Assembly (NCBI GenBank): GCA_037042915.1
Contig: CM073199.1
Span: forward strand, 248,001 to 312,000
Origin: Auricularia sp. M13
Lineage: Eukaryota > Basidiomycota > Agaricomycetes > Auriculariales > Auriculariaceae
DNA length: 64,000 nucleotides
Reading direction: 5' to 3'
The position numbers and the translations under genes are program-made. Every line of letters begins with the position of its first letter. The stretch's first letter is position 1. This document shows, in pieces, positions 54,744-64,000 of the stretch. The notes under the pieces were generated by a model, which ran no database searches, was not told the DNA's origin, and was given only the letters and a program-made list of their open reading frames with translations.

Positions 54744-56135
54744 TTATGCGACATCGTTCGCAGCGACGTACTGATTGACCCTCTGATACGAATCGAAAAC
54801 GGTTTCAACTGTAGGCCTCAGATCAGGAGGAAACCCGCGCCAACTGCAACGCATCACGAGGTCGATCGGGGTACGTGCTTTGAGGCCCGTGATGATGATC
54901 TGCTTCACGTCCTCCAGCGGCACAGTCAGAGCACCATCCATGCCGTCGAGAACGAGAACCTTGAGGCCCGGGCAGTCCAACATGGGTGCATCCTCGTTGG
55001 GACTGCTCATCAGGAGCGCATGTCCCGCGGTGCGAAGTAGTATAATAGTCAGGATCTTCAGACGCGGGAGTGAGACGATGCGTCGCAATACGAACTCCCA
55101 CAGCGGGACTGGGATTGACAAAGACACAAGGCGAGACACGACGGCCCCCGTACGCAGAGCGTCGTGAGGCGGCGAGTCGACATTAGCCCATGCGGTTCGG
55201 CGCTCCCGGAACGAGCGGGTGTGGCCAGTCCCAATACTCGACAAGTGCAAGACAAAAGCATCAGCGTCGTGGTCCTTGAAAGCCATGGATAGGTGTCCGT
55301 GCAGATGCATTAGTAAGATCGATAGCGCCGGTTGCCGTGTGTGATCCGTCGTTATGTGGAGAACGTCTGGTAGTGGAACCGCCGACAGAATCCTTTGGAG
55401 GCGATGCCGACCAACGGAAATCGTCAGGGATTTCAGATACTCCCATCGTTTCGGCCAGTCAGAGTAGTTAAACGTGGCACAAATACCACGGCCGCTGAGC
55501 GTCATATCGAGCGCGTGCGGAAACGCCTCGGCCACGGCCAATAGGCTGGTGGACGAGGACCGAGATCTCTGGCAGTAAACGACGTTTTTCGCCGTCCTCA
55601 GAGCAGCGGGAGCACACGGAATGTCAATATTCTGCAGGTAAACAGAGTCGATTTGGCCACTTTGAGGCAAGATATCGTCGGGGAGGGAGACGATGGATGA
55701 GTCGCCGGTGTCCGTACTCGCCTCAAAGAATATCCCGAGCAGATTGAGCGAGGATGTTGAACCACGAAGTAGCTGAAACACCGCGGGGGCATGATCGATG
55801 TGCACGTGCAGCGCCAGGTTCGTGTAGCAGTCGAGCTGCGTTGCGATGCCTGGCAGGATAGTCGATTCCAGTAGCTCATTTGGTCCGACCACGTGGAGCT
55901 CGACATTCATCGGCTTTCCGGCGCCGGCGGAAATTTGAGACAAAAAGAAAGCCACATCCGAGGGTGCCGTGCCGTCAAGATACGGGGCTGTCCAGAAGGT
56001 GGGATGACTTCGAGCAAGGTCTCTCCAGCGCCTGCTAACCAGCATGAACCGCCGGAGGTCGTCGAGGCATGCACTGTTGAAGACATGGAGCAGAATCTCC
56101 GCGGGTATGCGAGCTGTATGGTCCGCGGGCTGCAT
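54744..56135 (-). CDS. type C F-box protein, intronless (463 aa)
   Basis: The start MQPADHTARIPAEILLHVF matches the start of the 24758-26128 gene; the frame is open 40 codons further upstream but without conservation. The F-box covers residues about 7-47, then SRRWRDLARSHPTFWTAPYLDGTAPSDVAFF, LRR-like body, LDCPGLKVLVLDGMDG and a C-terminal RGFPPDLRPTVETVFDSYQR. Intact parent or sister of the pseudogene at 22808-24179. Head-to-head with a family D gene. Expected SCF adaptor. Confidence 0.85.
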   Translation of the reverse strand: MQPADHTARIPAEILLHVFNSACLDDLRRFMLVSRRWRDLARSHPTFWTAPYLDGTAPSDVAFFLSQISAGAGKPMNVELHVVGPNELLESTILPGIATQLDCYTNLALHVHIDHAPAVFQLLRGSTSSLNLLGIFFEASTDTGDSSIVSLPDDILPQSGQIDSVYLQNIDIPCAPAALRTAKNVVYCQRSRSSSTSLLAVAEAFPHALDMTLSGRGICATFNYSDWPKRWEYLKSLTISVGRHRLQRILSAVPLPDVLHITTDHTRQPALSILLMHLHGHLSMAFKDHDADAFVLHLSSIGTGHTRSFRERRTAWANVDSPPHDALRTGAVVSRLVSLSIPVPLWEFVLRRIVSLPRLKILTIILLRTAGHALLMSSPNEDAPMLDCPGLKVLVLDGMDGALTVPLEDVKQIIITGLKARTPIDLVMRCSWRGFPPDLRPTVETVFDSYQRVNQYVAANDVA

Positions 56136-56724
56136 GAACCGCGAGCGATACGCAGACGACCAGAGCAAGCCGCAGAACTCCGATGCTGTGCAGTTGGCTC
56201 GGTCCGGGTCCCCGACCGTCTCTGACTCGCGCAACTGCAAAGAAAGATTTTGCATGACCGTCGTATTTTCACAGAGATATTGAAACTTATTTGACCTCTA
56301 AATTTATGGATCAGATACTATCCCACCTTCGAGTCGAGTCTGCTTCCGCATCCAATCATGCAAGACTCGCACAACTCCGGGCGGCATGAGAACAAAACCA
56401 CCATCACTGTTTTGCTTGCTCAAGGTATCCGGCGAAATCTATTTGCGCCGAGAAGCTTCGAGTGGGTTTTGTTCCCAAGGCGCAGCAGCCTTGAGGTCCG
56501 GAATGGTAACTGATCACGAGGCCAATTAGACGCTGAACTGCGATCGATAACCCTGACAAGAACACCAGTGGGTGTAAGGTGCTCATTTCTTCTCCTTCTT
56601 GAGTCGCAGGAGTTATCTGCGAAAGATCGGTCCTCCCGACTAACAAAGGGAAGTTTTGCATAAAAGGAGGCTATGTCTCGTTGAGAGCACACTGTGTTCG
56701 GCGCACCCATTGCCCATTGCCCCA
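56136..56724. promoter_or_regulatory. shared divergent promoter region (type C / family D); TATA-like CATAAAAG at 56659
   Basis: A 589-bp spacer. CATAAAAG lies about 60 bp upstream of the family D ATG. This is the same arrangement as 26129-26787. Confidence 0.45.
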
Positions 56725-58049
56725 ATGTCTCAGCAGCCTATCCCTGCCCAGCAGCGGCGCAGCGGCGCATCGTTCTGGGTCGAAGAGGATTACACCAGCT
56801 CCTCTTCTGGATCCTCCGATGGACAGGGCGGACCTCATCCCCTCACTCAACCTCCCGCTCCGCCTCCCCAGGCACTCGGGACCGGGCAGCAGAATGCCAG
56901 CGCACACACTGCGCACCGCGGCGGTGCACTCGGCGCTCAGCGCGGTGGACACGTCGCCCAGCGTGGTGCTGCTCCCGCTCATCCCGCACCCCCGCCTGCT
57001 ATGAATCCTCAGTGGCATGCGCATCAGAAACAGCCTCCCCCCTATGGTCGTGGCCAGAATCCAGCTCGCGGTGGCGGCCCGCGACCCGCCTTCGTGCCAG
57101 GACGCGGGTTTCTCCCTCCAGGTGGCCACGCACCCTCTATCAGCCATCACGCCGCACCCTAGGATCCTGTGGAAAAGGGTCAAGTTAAAAACATTGTTTT
57201 TAACAGGCTGTTTAAAACACGTTTTAAACACCCAGCCGCCGCTGGAAACATGTTTTTAACTCAGTATGTACATATCATTAAGCTGGGAAGCTGCATGAGA
57301 CCACTCAATGTGCGGTCTAATACATCATGTTTTCCCACATGTTTTGACTTCATTCAGTCTTCCAACACCGTCTGTGATTACTCAGCAGCTGGATACACCT
57401 CAGGCTGGGGGTGAGGGGTGAGATTTAGCCACGGACACTGAGAGTGGCATTTCAAACCGTCAACTATCACTTTCTGCACACTGTTTGGTCGAAAAATCGC
57501 AGCTGGATAACATACAGACAGTCTCAGCTTCCAGCTGCTGATTGTACTGTCTATATATAGCACATATGTTGTTAACAGTGTTTTTAACGGCCTGTTTTAA
57601 ACACATTGTGTTTTAAACTCGTTAAAAGGTCCTGGCGACTTTTTAACAGCATCCTACCGCACCCTGGCCGCACCAAGTGGGCAGAATGGACAACCCGAGC
57701 ATCCAGAGCGCCGGCTCTGGTAGCCCGGGATCATATCCCGATGTCCTTAATCCTGCGCGCGCGCTGAGCGGGACGGCGAACTTCTCTGGCTTGAGCGACA
57801 GATCGTCCTCCGGAGGGTCGACGAACTGGGGCCAAGTAAGGCCTGCCCCGGGAGGCACAAGTGACTCGCGTTTTTCGTTCTGATTGGATCGTTCTGATGC
57901 GCGCGAAGCCAGGAGATGCACCATTTGCACTGGGGTTTACTATGTCGCCAATGAAGCGGACCACATGCGGGTGAATAGCATAAATTCCATGCATAGGGGG
58001 CACGGTAGGACTCACAGCTCTACAGGACGTGCATGGTATCAGCGCTTGA
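56725..58049 (+). pseudogene. family D gene interrupted by a hAT-like element
   Basis: Starts MSQQPIPAQQRRSGASF and shows the disordered body of the 26788 paralogue (SSSGSSDG, AHRGGALGAQRGG, PGRGFLPPGG). It is cut at 57159 by a 497-bp element that supplies a TAG stop. Beyond the element it continues SAGSGSPGSYPD, LSGTANFSGLSDRSSS and NWGQ to 57860. Then come a 62-nt exon (57909-57970, CTICTGVYYVANEADHM) and a 24-nt exon (58026-58049, DVHGISA-stop). Exons 2 and 3 are exactly as long as in the paralogue. Element plus one 8-bp target copy is 505 nt, which accounts fully for the change of frame, so the host exon has no other lesion and the hit is recent. The first finger His is Asn here. Confidence 0.75.
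57160..57656. mobile_element. 497-bp non-autonomous hAT-like element
   Basis: Ends TAGGATCCTGT and ACAGCATCCTA form an 11-bp inverted repeat with one mismatch. An 8-bp target duplication CCGCACCC flanks it (57152-57159 and 57657-57664). Subterminal DNA is full of GTTTTTAAC/GTTTAAAC palindromes. TAGG-type ends with 8-bp duplications are typical of hAT (also seen in KDZ) transposons. No transposase is present. Confidence 0.8.
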
Positions 58050-58330
58050 TGCCATTTTGGTTGAGATCAACATTTCTGAGGTCTTTCTCTTCGTATTCTC
58101 GTCTGGATTCTGAAAAACGGAGTGCAAACTGAAATCTAAAAAATACATGTAAGTAACGATCCAAAGCCACGCACTTGATGGCCAGAGCACGTCACGACTG
58201 GATCGATGTGAGATAACGAAAGAAATATGGTGCTGTGCAGACAGTGTATTGCTAAATTTGTAGGAGCAAGGTGTCGCGAGCATTGACGTGCGACTGGCGA
58301 ACTTGCAATAGTGTGAGGCGCAGGCGCGCG

Positions 58331-59450
58331 ATTTGACAGCAAGTGCGATTCGCGAGGCGCAGACGCTCAACAAGAGGAGCAGGCGTGCAATGCGAAACGC
58401 GAGTCATGACCGTGTACCGGCAAACGCGAGACGCAGCTGTGTGGTACCAAACGCGAGTCGCGGGAAGGGAGAAAATGAATGTGATATTCTCGCTGCGCTG
58501 CGACTCTGTGACGTGGCCGGCGGCGCGATTCTGGGTCGTGAAATCTCACGCAGAAGATAAGCGGACGCTGCATGGGGCCGGGGAAATGCGACTCCGAGTC
58601 ATAGGGCGTGCAGCGGGGAACATACATGGGTCCAAGTCCGAATCTCTGTCCGGCAGCGGTGAAACGGAAGCGAGCTGTGGCTCGGCGCGTGCAGCGGTGA
58701 AACGGACGCGAACTGTGGAATGGCGCGTGCAGCGGCAGACGCGAGTCAGAGTCGGGGTGTGCAACGCCAAACACAAGTCAGAGTCTCGGGGGCAGTGGGC
58801 ACAGCGAGAAACCTGCGTCGCCGGGTGCGACGAGAGCATCGATGCGAGCGGCGCGCACATCCAGAATATACACCGCGGCATGGGCGGGCAAGGAGTATGC
58901 GAGGCGCAGTCAATGACTGGCACGTAATAAGAAAATATATGCGAGACGCAGGCAGGACGCGCGACGGGGTGTCCGGCGCCGCAGAAACTTGCGAGAGTCC
59001 GGGTCGCAGGTACCGCGCGTCGCGGATGCGCAACGGTATATCTGGTCAGACTTCCGGGAGGTGCAGCGAGAAATATGAATCGCTGGAGAGCGAAGAGGAC
59101 ACGAATGCGAGTGGCCTGCGTTCGCGGATTCGGGGCACAGATGGGAGGCGCTGGCAGGCGATGGGAAACCCGCGTCGTGTTGCGAGGGAGCAGCGGTAAA
59201 CGAGACGTACGGCTGCGCTTCGAGAATCTCGGGTCTCGGCGGAAGTGCGAGTGCGAGTTGCGAGCGCGCAGCGCGCGTCTCGGGCGCGTAGCGGAGTCCG
59301 CAGGCAGTCAGGGAGGTATGGGCACAGCAAGTCCCCAGCAAGTCTGAGAGTCGCAGCGGGGAATGCCAGTCGCATTGACAAGTGTGGGCGAGACGCGCGC
59401 GCAGTGGGGAGCGTAAGTTGCAGGCGCGCAGTAATGACAAGAAGAGGTCA
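58331..59450. repeat. GC-rich degenerate repeat tract (second locus)
   Basis: Irregular units with GCGTGCAGCGG and AACGCGAGTC, the complement of the motif in the 13850-15650 tract. Long open frames here are artefacts of low stop density. Confidence 0.5.
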
Positions 59451-60177
59451 GGTGCGCGCAGCAGGCTCAAGCGACGAGCAACAGAGAGGCGCGAAGCCTT
59501 ATGCATTCCTACGTACAGCAACATCGGCCGTCGGTGCGCGTTCCCTGAGGAAATACGGCGTGAGCAAACTGCGGTCGAGTTGCCGCGAGCTCATAGTTAT
59601 GCTGCCCGGGGGTGAGGCGGAGATAGTGCGCCGGGAAGTATTCCAGCGCGCGGAGGCCATAGAGGAGGGACATATGAACTAAGAGTTGTAGTTCCATGCC
59701 CATCTGCAGTTATAATACGATAGGTTGCGTGGCAGCATCATGATGATCCTGAGTCGACGAAGGGAATGGGATGAGGGTTTGCAGTTGGTGAGTGCGCTGG
59801 AACGCAGCATTTCTGGAATGAGAGTGGGTGTATGTTTGAGTATAGCCGCTTGCGAGGTCGATAAAGGAGTGGACGAGAGTCTGCGGCACCGTGAAGTGTT
59901 ATACCGCAAATGCGCAGGATAGTCGGACAAGGCGACCAGCCGGAATTCAAGATCAAGATCGAGTCGTCCACAGTGGAAAGGAGCAACCGTGAGCCCATTG
60001 TGCACGAGAGCAGAGCGACGACTGAGTGAGCGAATAGGTCTAGACTCTAGAGCGACGATAGAGGGAAGAGCGGGAAGCATCGTCCTTCCCGTGACGTTAC
60101 TCGCGCAATAAACTGGGAGCCGCGTACGCTCAGCAGCAGACCTGCTACCCCGGTGCTAGGGCGAGCAATGCTGGGGA
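59451..60177. other. intergenic, nothing supportable
   Basis: A minus-strand open frame at 59738-59998 (DDSILILNSGWSPCP...) has no recognised family. Otherwise no feature. Confidence 0.35.
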
Positions 60178-60402
60178 CGACCGGGTGTGGTAAGCGCGCA
60201 AGAGGAGGAAGAGGCGCCGGGCGGAGTGCGAACGGCGGCGAGACGAAGGGGCTACGTCACCGCGTCGTGTCCCTTGGCCGACTCCGCCAAGACTCTGCCC
60301 TCTCTTAACTTTTACCGCTACCCCGCCCGCCCACCCGCGCTACCTTACCTACCGCCTATCTACCAGCATGACCATAAAGTGCGCTCCTCCAAGCCGCGCT
60401 AT
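60178..60402 (+). pseudogene. second copy of the BAP31-like promoter and first codons
   Basis: From GTGTGGTAAGCGCGCAAGAG through GGCTACGTCACCGCGTCGTG and TCTTAACTTTTACC this matches the complement of 13209-13385 closely. It reaches the start codon (ATG at 60368, ATGACCATAA versus ATGACGATAT) and the first intron's GTGCGCT. It then stops abruptly at 60402. Confidence 0.7.
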
Positions 60403-60442
60403 CGTTCCGTTGCTGTTGGTGTCATCGCAGTCTTGAGAAGGA
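60403..60442 (-). pseudogene. 40-bp fragment of a type B gene start, inverted
   Basis: The complement reads AAGACTGCGATGACACCAAC then AGCAACGGAACG, nearly identical to the start region of the 47915-49285 gene (MTPTATER). It abuts the BAP31 fragment, so the junction is a rearrangement scar. Confidence 0.65.
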
Positions 60443-60919
60443 TGCCCGCAGGAACCCCACCGCGACCGGATAAGCGTCTAGCTTTGACAGATCTTCCCTT
60501 TGAACGCAAATGTCAAGTACATGAGCACAACCCGGTGTTGCAGGAGAGTTGGCTGCACGTCGGTGCGTGTCTATGTGGCGACGACGTTCAAGGCACTGTG
60601 CCAAGCGGAGAGCTGCTCTGCGATCTCAGATCTGGAAAGCACAAGGCTCGCTTTGACTGTTCATTAGCGCCCTTACACCACACGTCTAACACAATAGAAA
60701 ATGCACATTTGCGCTCAATAGCCGCAACGCTATCATCGCTGGATCACAACCGGATGCGATATCGTCCCAGCTGAGACTTCGGATTACAGTTATTTCAAGC
60801 AGAACATTGACATCCTATTAAAATATTTGGCGTGCAGTCTGGGATAATTTATCGTCTGACTTTTTGGTGAGAGACGTGCGTGCGGAGCTTGAATATTAAA
60901 CGCCCTGCTGACTACCGCG
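60443..60919. other. upstream of type B gene, nothing else supportable
   Basis: About 480 bp. GGGATAATTTATCG near 60842 may be the core promoter of the next gene. Confidence 0.3.
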
Positions 60920-62290
60920 ATGACGACTGTCACAGCGACAGCAGCGGAACGCTGCACAACGATCTTACTGCAGGAGATCCTCGATTACCTATCGCTCAGA
61001 GACCTTCTCCATGCCATGGCCGTAAAACGGCTTTGGCGTGAACACGTCGTCAATCACCCGACATACTACGGCCAGCTGTTTTTGTTCCCATCCGACCCGC
61101 CGGCTTGCGCAAAGCTGCTCTTGCTTCGACTCTCGCGCTCTGCTGGTAGACCCGTTCTGGTCGTTATAGAGTGGGACGACTTGTATTCCTTCATGCCGGA
61201 GATAGCGAACCACCTGGGTCATATCTACTCGTTGACCTTGCGCCAACCCGTGGGACACTCCGAGTGCTTTGCTCCAGTACTTGGATCGCTTTGCAGGCCC
61301 GCTGATATCTTGCGGGATCTCTCTTTGGAGGCCAATGATGGCCCAACAGAATTGCCTGGCAACCTTCTTGCCGGCCATGCACCAGCGCTCCAGATCGCTC
61401 ACCTGAGGAATATAACTTTTTCCGGCACACTTCCCCGTTACCTCGCCGGTATTGGGGCGCTAATATTCCTCTGTGACGGCTTGAGCGGGCAGATGCTCAC
61501 CCTGCCGAGCGCATTTGAGAGGTGCCCTGACCTCCGACGGCTCTGGCTTGGCAACTGCGTTAGGCTGGATGATACATCGCGCCGTGTTCACCAATTCTGG
61601 GAGAGCCTGTCAGAATTGACCTTCTCCGGCTTTATTGGCACTTGTTGGCCGACCTTTCGACTTCCCATCGCGGCCGTGCCAATGATCCATGTGGAGCGCG
61701 GAGACGCTGCGAGCGCGCTCGCTCTTGCTGATACCATCCTTGGCCCTCTCCATGTGACCTTCCCACCGCCGTACCGTGTGAACGTCAGCAATTACACAGG
61801 TCACAGCAAGACATTGGTATTCTACAAGGTCGTCCTGCGCAGCCTGTCGGACGCCGACATCCGCCTGCGCCGGCTCGAAGGCCAGCTCGACGAAGGCCAC
61901 TGCATCTCCGCGTTCTCCTTCACGGCACTTACGAATAGAATCGCTCGAATTACTCTGGCTCTATCGGCATGGACTGACTACGTCGGGTTGGGGACGTTCG
62001 GGCCGTTCCCTGTGCTGGAGGAGCTAGATCTCACCCTCAATGCAGACGTCCCATTCCCAAGCGAACCTGGCTTACCAACACTATCTTGCCCACGCTTGCG
62101 GCGCCTCGTGCTGAGCGGCCAAGAGCGGGAACAACTAACTGTGCATAGCGGCGACGCTGAAGGCTTTGCCGCCAGCGCATTATCTGACGCAAAATATCCG
62201 CTGGAGCTCGAGACGGTCGGAGTTGGTCTGAACGGCGTGTGGAATGAATCCCCAAAAATCTTTACCAGCTGTGTTTCCCGAATTAGGTGA
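60920..62290 (+). CDS. type B F-box protein, intronless (456 aa)
   Basis: Starts MTTVTATAAERCTTILLQEIL. F-box followed by KRLWREHVVNHPTYYGQLFLF, then LLLLRLSRSAGRPVLVVIEW, LALSAWTDYVGLGTFGPF, LEELDLTLNADV and LSCPRLRRLVLSG. The relic at 11390-11780 matches its 3' end best. Intact; expected SCF adaptor, target unknown. Confidence 0.85.
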   Translation: MTTVTATAAERCTTILLQEILDYLSLRDLLHAMAVKRLWREHVVNHPTYYGQLFLFPSDPPACAKLLLLRLSRSAGRPVLVVIEWDDLYSFMPEIANHLGHIYSLTLRQPVGHSECFAPVLGSLCRPADILRDLSLEANDGPTELPGNLLAGHAPALQIAHLRNITFSGTLPRYLAGIGALIFLCDGLSGQMLTLPSAFERCPDLRRLWLGNCVRLDDTSRRVHQFWESLSELTFSGFIGTCWPTFRLPIAAVPMIHVERGDAASALALADTILGPLHVTFPPPYRVNVSNYTGHSKTLVFYKVVLRSLSDADIRLRRLEGQLDEGHCISAFSFTALTNRIARITLALSAWTDYVGLGTFGPFPVLEELDLTLNADVPFPSEPGLPTLSCPRLRRLVLSGQEREQLTVHSGDAEGFAASALSDAKYPLELETVGVGLNGVWNESPKIFTSCVSRIR

Positions 62291-63898
62291 TGCTGGTCAG
62301 CCTGTTCGTCCGGTGTTGTATCCCCACTGCACATCGGCCGAATACACTCGCTCTACTACTTGTACCAGCATTGTCTTGTACTTTACCATTGCTTTTTTGT
62401 CGCGAACTACAGTAGTACAGAATGTTGCACCAAATCACAAGAAAATCGTTACTGTGTTTGATTTATTGACTAAGGCTAATAGGAATGGTGACGAAGGAAA
62501 ATGGGTTATGAATGAGCTGACAACGTTCTGCACATCAACGTGCACAAAAGCAGGAGCAAAGACAAACGGTCAAGTTTGGAAACACACGAACGCAGAGACA
62601 CATCCTGAAGGCACCGGCCCCTCCTCCTGGCATGCTTCTTCTAGCGCATCCGCGTGTGGCAATACGGGCATGGGCCGGCAATCCAAGTGTCTAATGCACA
62701 CGATAGTGAGTAGGGAAAAGTACTCCTTGTTGCATGGACCGGACGTACAAACGTGTTGACCCTCCCAGGACGGAACAATTCCAGAAAAATCTGTGGCACA
62801 TCCAGTAACGTCGCACTGATGGTAGCCTCCAGGGTACCCGTGACTCTGACTGAGACAGCATGTAGGAGACCTGCAGTCGATGCCCTGGCAGATCCGGAGA
62901 TCAGTAGTTTCAAATGGGACGATGGCGACACGTACGACTTCCTTGACGCGCTGTGCGCTGCAGTGTCTCCTAGGACAGGCTTTCCAGTAAGAGGTTCGCC
63001 TGTGCAACAGTGAGCAGTGAGACTCTGAGAGGACGATAGCCATGGATCATAATACGCACAAGCGGTACAGGCACATGGAGAGCGGATGTCGATGTGGGAC
63101 GGGTTTCGAGAAGGCCTGAGGATGAAGAGCTGAGCTGCGGCTTGGAGGCTCCAACTTATAAACCCTCAATCAAGTCACGGGAGGCAGGCGCTTCGTGGCT
63201 ATGGGTCTTCAGGGGTCATACATACATTTCTATGACCTTGCATCCTCCGCCGAGATGCCTTCATGCTGGGTGAGACTTCCCAATACGTCCGGGAGCTCAA
63301 CCTGGGGAGACCTAATTCGGACACATTGAGTCGCTCAGGCGCTGACGATGCATTTGTTTGAGCAGCGTCGCGTAGCGCGCATTTGCGTCGCAACACCGCG
63401 GAATGTGATTGCAAACTTCAGAACGGTCAGTACGCGGGCCCTTCAACAGCGTAGCGCGATCGTGGATCCGGTTTCAGATATCCGTGAGAATCATCAGTTT
63501 GTCGGTTTGCTCTGCTCGGAGGGCTGACTCGCGCAGGATAACTCTAGTCAACCACAGGGAGAAGAGTTATGTCGGCGAGTGAGGTCAACACCCAGATCCG
63601 GACGACAGCCAACACGACTAAGGATGCAGCACATCGGTTTGGATAGCCTGAGAAATAACATCCACGAGCTCAGGGTTTCCGCTGTTTTGAGTAGTACTAT
63701 GACATGAGATATTTCAAGTAGAGGCCTCATAATCCCAAGCTGAATGACGATGTTCAGAAATCTCGAAATCAATGTCCATGATCTATTCTTGCCGTTCGCT
63801 GTTTTCTATCAGCTTTCATGTATCCACTCGGAATGCGTGCCGTGCATCATCATGCTGCTGAAGCACAGTTGGCGCTTAGTTCCGTTCAGCTCCCGCAT
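62291..63898. other. intergenic, nothing supportable
   Basis: About 1.6 kb. Short open frames (62244-62759 plus, 62570-63043 minus, 62753-63013 plus) carry no motif, splice continuity or relation to other loci here. Confidence 0.35.
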
Positions 63899-64000
63899 TA
63901 GGGTGCTGTTGAAAACTGTTTGTTAATAACAATGTTATTAACAAAGTGTTATTAACACGTTAATAACAGGGGACCCCGGGAGGGCCTTGTTAAAAACAAA
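63899..64000. mobile_element. left end of a second hAT-like element, cut by the window edge
   Basis: TAGGGTGCTGTTGAAAACTG resembles the end of the 57160-57656 element (complement TAGGATGCTGTTAAAAAGTC), followed by the same kind of subterminal GTTATTAAC/GTTAATAAC palindromes. The expected target copy would be TCCCGCAT (63891-63898). Confidence 0.6.

Noticed and set aside
63895-63905. TTAGGG as possible telomere repeat near the window end
   Set aside because: A single copy that forms the terminus of the hAT-like element.

Overview
The window reads as nuclear DNA of a filamentous basidiomycete, most likely an Agaricomycete. The real genes are GC-rich, have GT-AG introns of about 45-65 nt with CTAAC/CTGAC-like branch sites, and are dominated by expanded F-box/leucine-rich genes. 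No rRNA, tRNA, CRISPR or telomeric array was seen. Gene models below were built by hand from reading frames, splice signals and comparison between paralogues inside the window.

Layout. 0.3-9 kb: a small two-exon gene, then two tandem F-box genes that share a five-intron architecture (1341-3530 intact, 4228-6394 frameshifted), then a broken gene with an F-box-like start and a nucleotidyltransferase-like GS...DLD motif (7685-8981). 9.7-19.5 kb: an intronless F-box gene ('type B', 9712-11088), a type B relic, a GC-rich satellite carrying a TGACGTC motif about every 112 bp, the 5' half of a BAP31/YET-like ER protein gene, and long degenerate GC-rich repeats. 19.5-29.6 kb: intronless F-box genes of types B and C interleaved with a three-member family ('family D') of disordered Pro/Gly/Gln-rich proteins ending in a tiny Cys/His finger. 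30.9-35.2 kb: a five-exon gene for a Ser/Pro/Arg-rich coiled-coil protein with a 1.6-kb intron. 36-41 kb: a type B gene, a small secreted protein, and a type B pseudogene split by an 862-bp foldback DNA element. 41.3-45.8 kb: a whole-looking Ty1/copia element with apparently identical LTRs. 46-51.5 kb: an inverted repeat and a head-to-head pair of type B genes. 51.9-54.3 kb: gene debris (old yellow enzyme fragment, inverted copy of the coiled-coil gene's 5' half, type B relic). 54.7-58 kb: a head-to-head type C / family D pair, the D gene interrupted by a 497-bp hAT-like element. 58.3-64 kb: GC-rich repeats, a second BAP31 5' fragment, a last type B gene, and the start of another hAT-like element at the right edge.

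How it fits together. F-box proteins normally link SKP1-CUL1 ubiquitin ligases to targets through their C-terminal repeats. Here nine open type B/C genes and two multi-intron F-box genes sit among at least seven relics, so this is a fast birth-and-death cluster, comparable in organisation to a diversifying recognition locus. Two of the three family D genes lie head-to-head with a type C F-box gene and the third lies directly upstream of one, which suggests a repeatedly duplicated two-gene module. That functional link is inference; the gene order, splice structures and homologies are read from the sequence.
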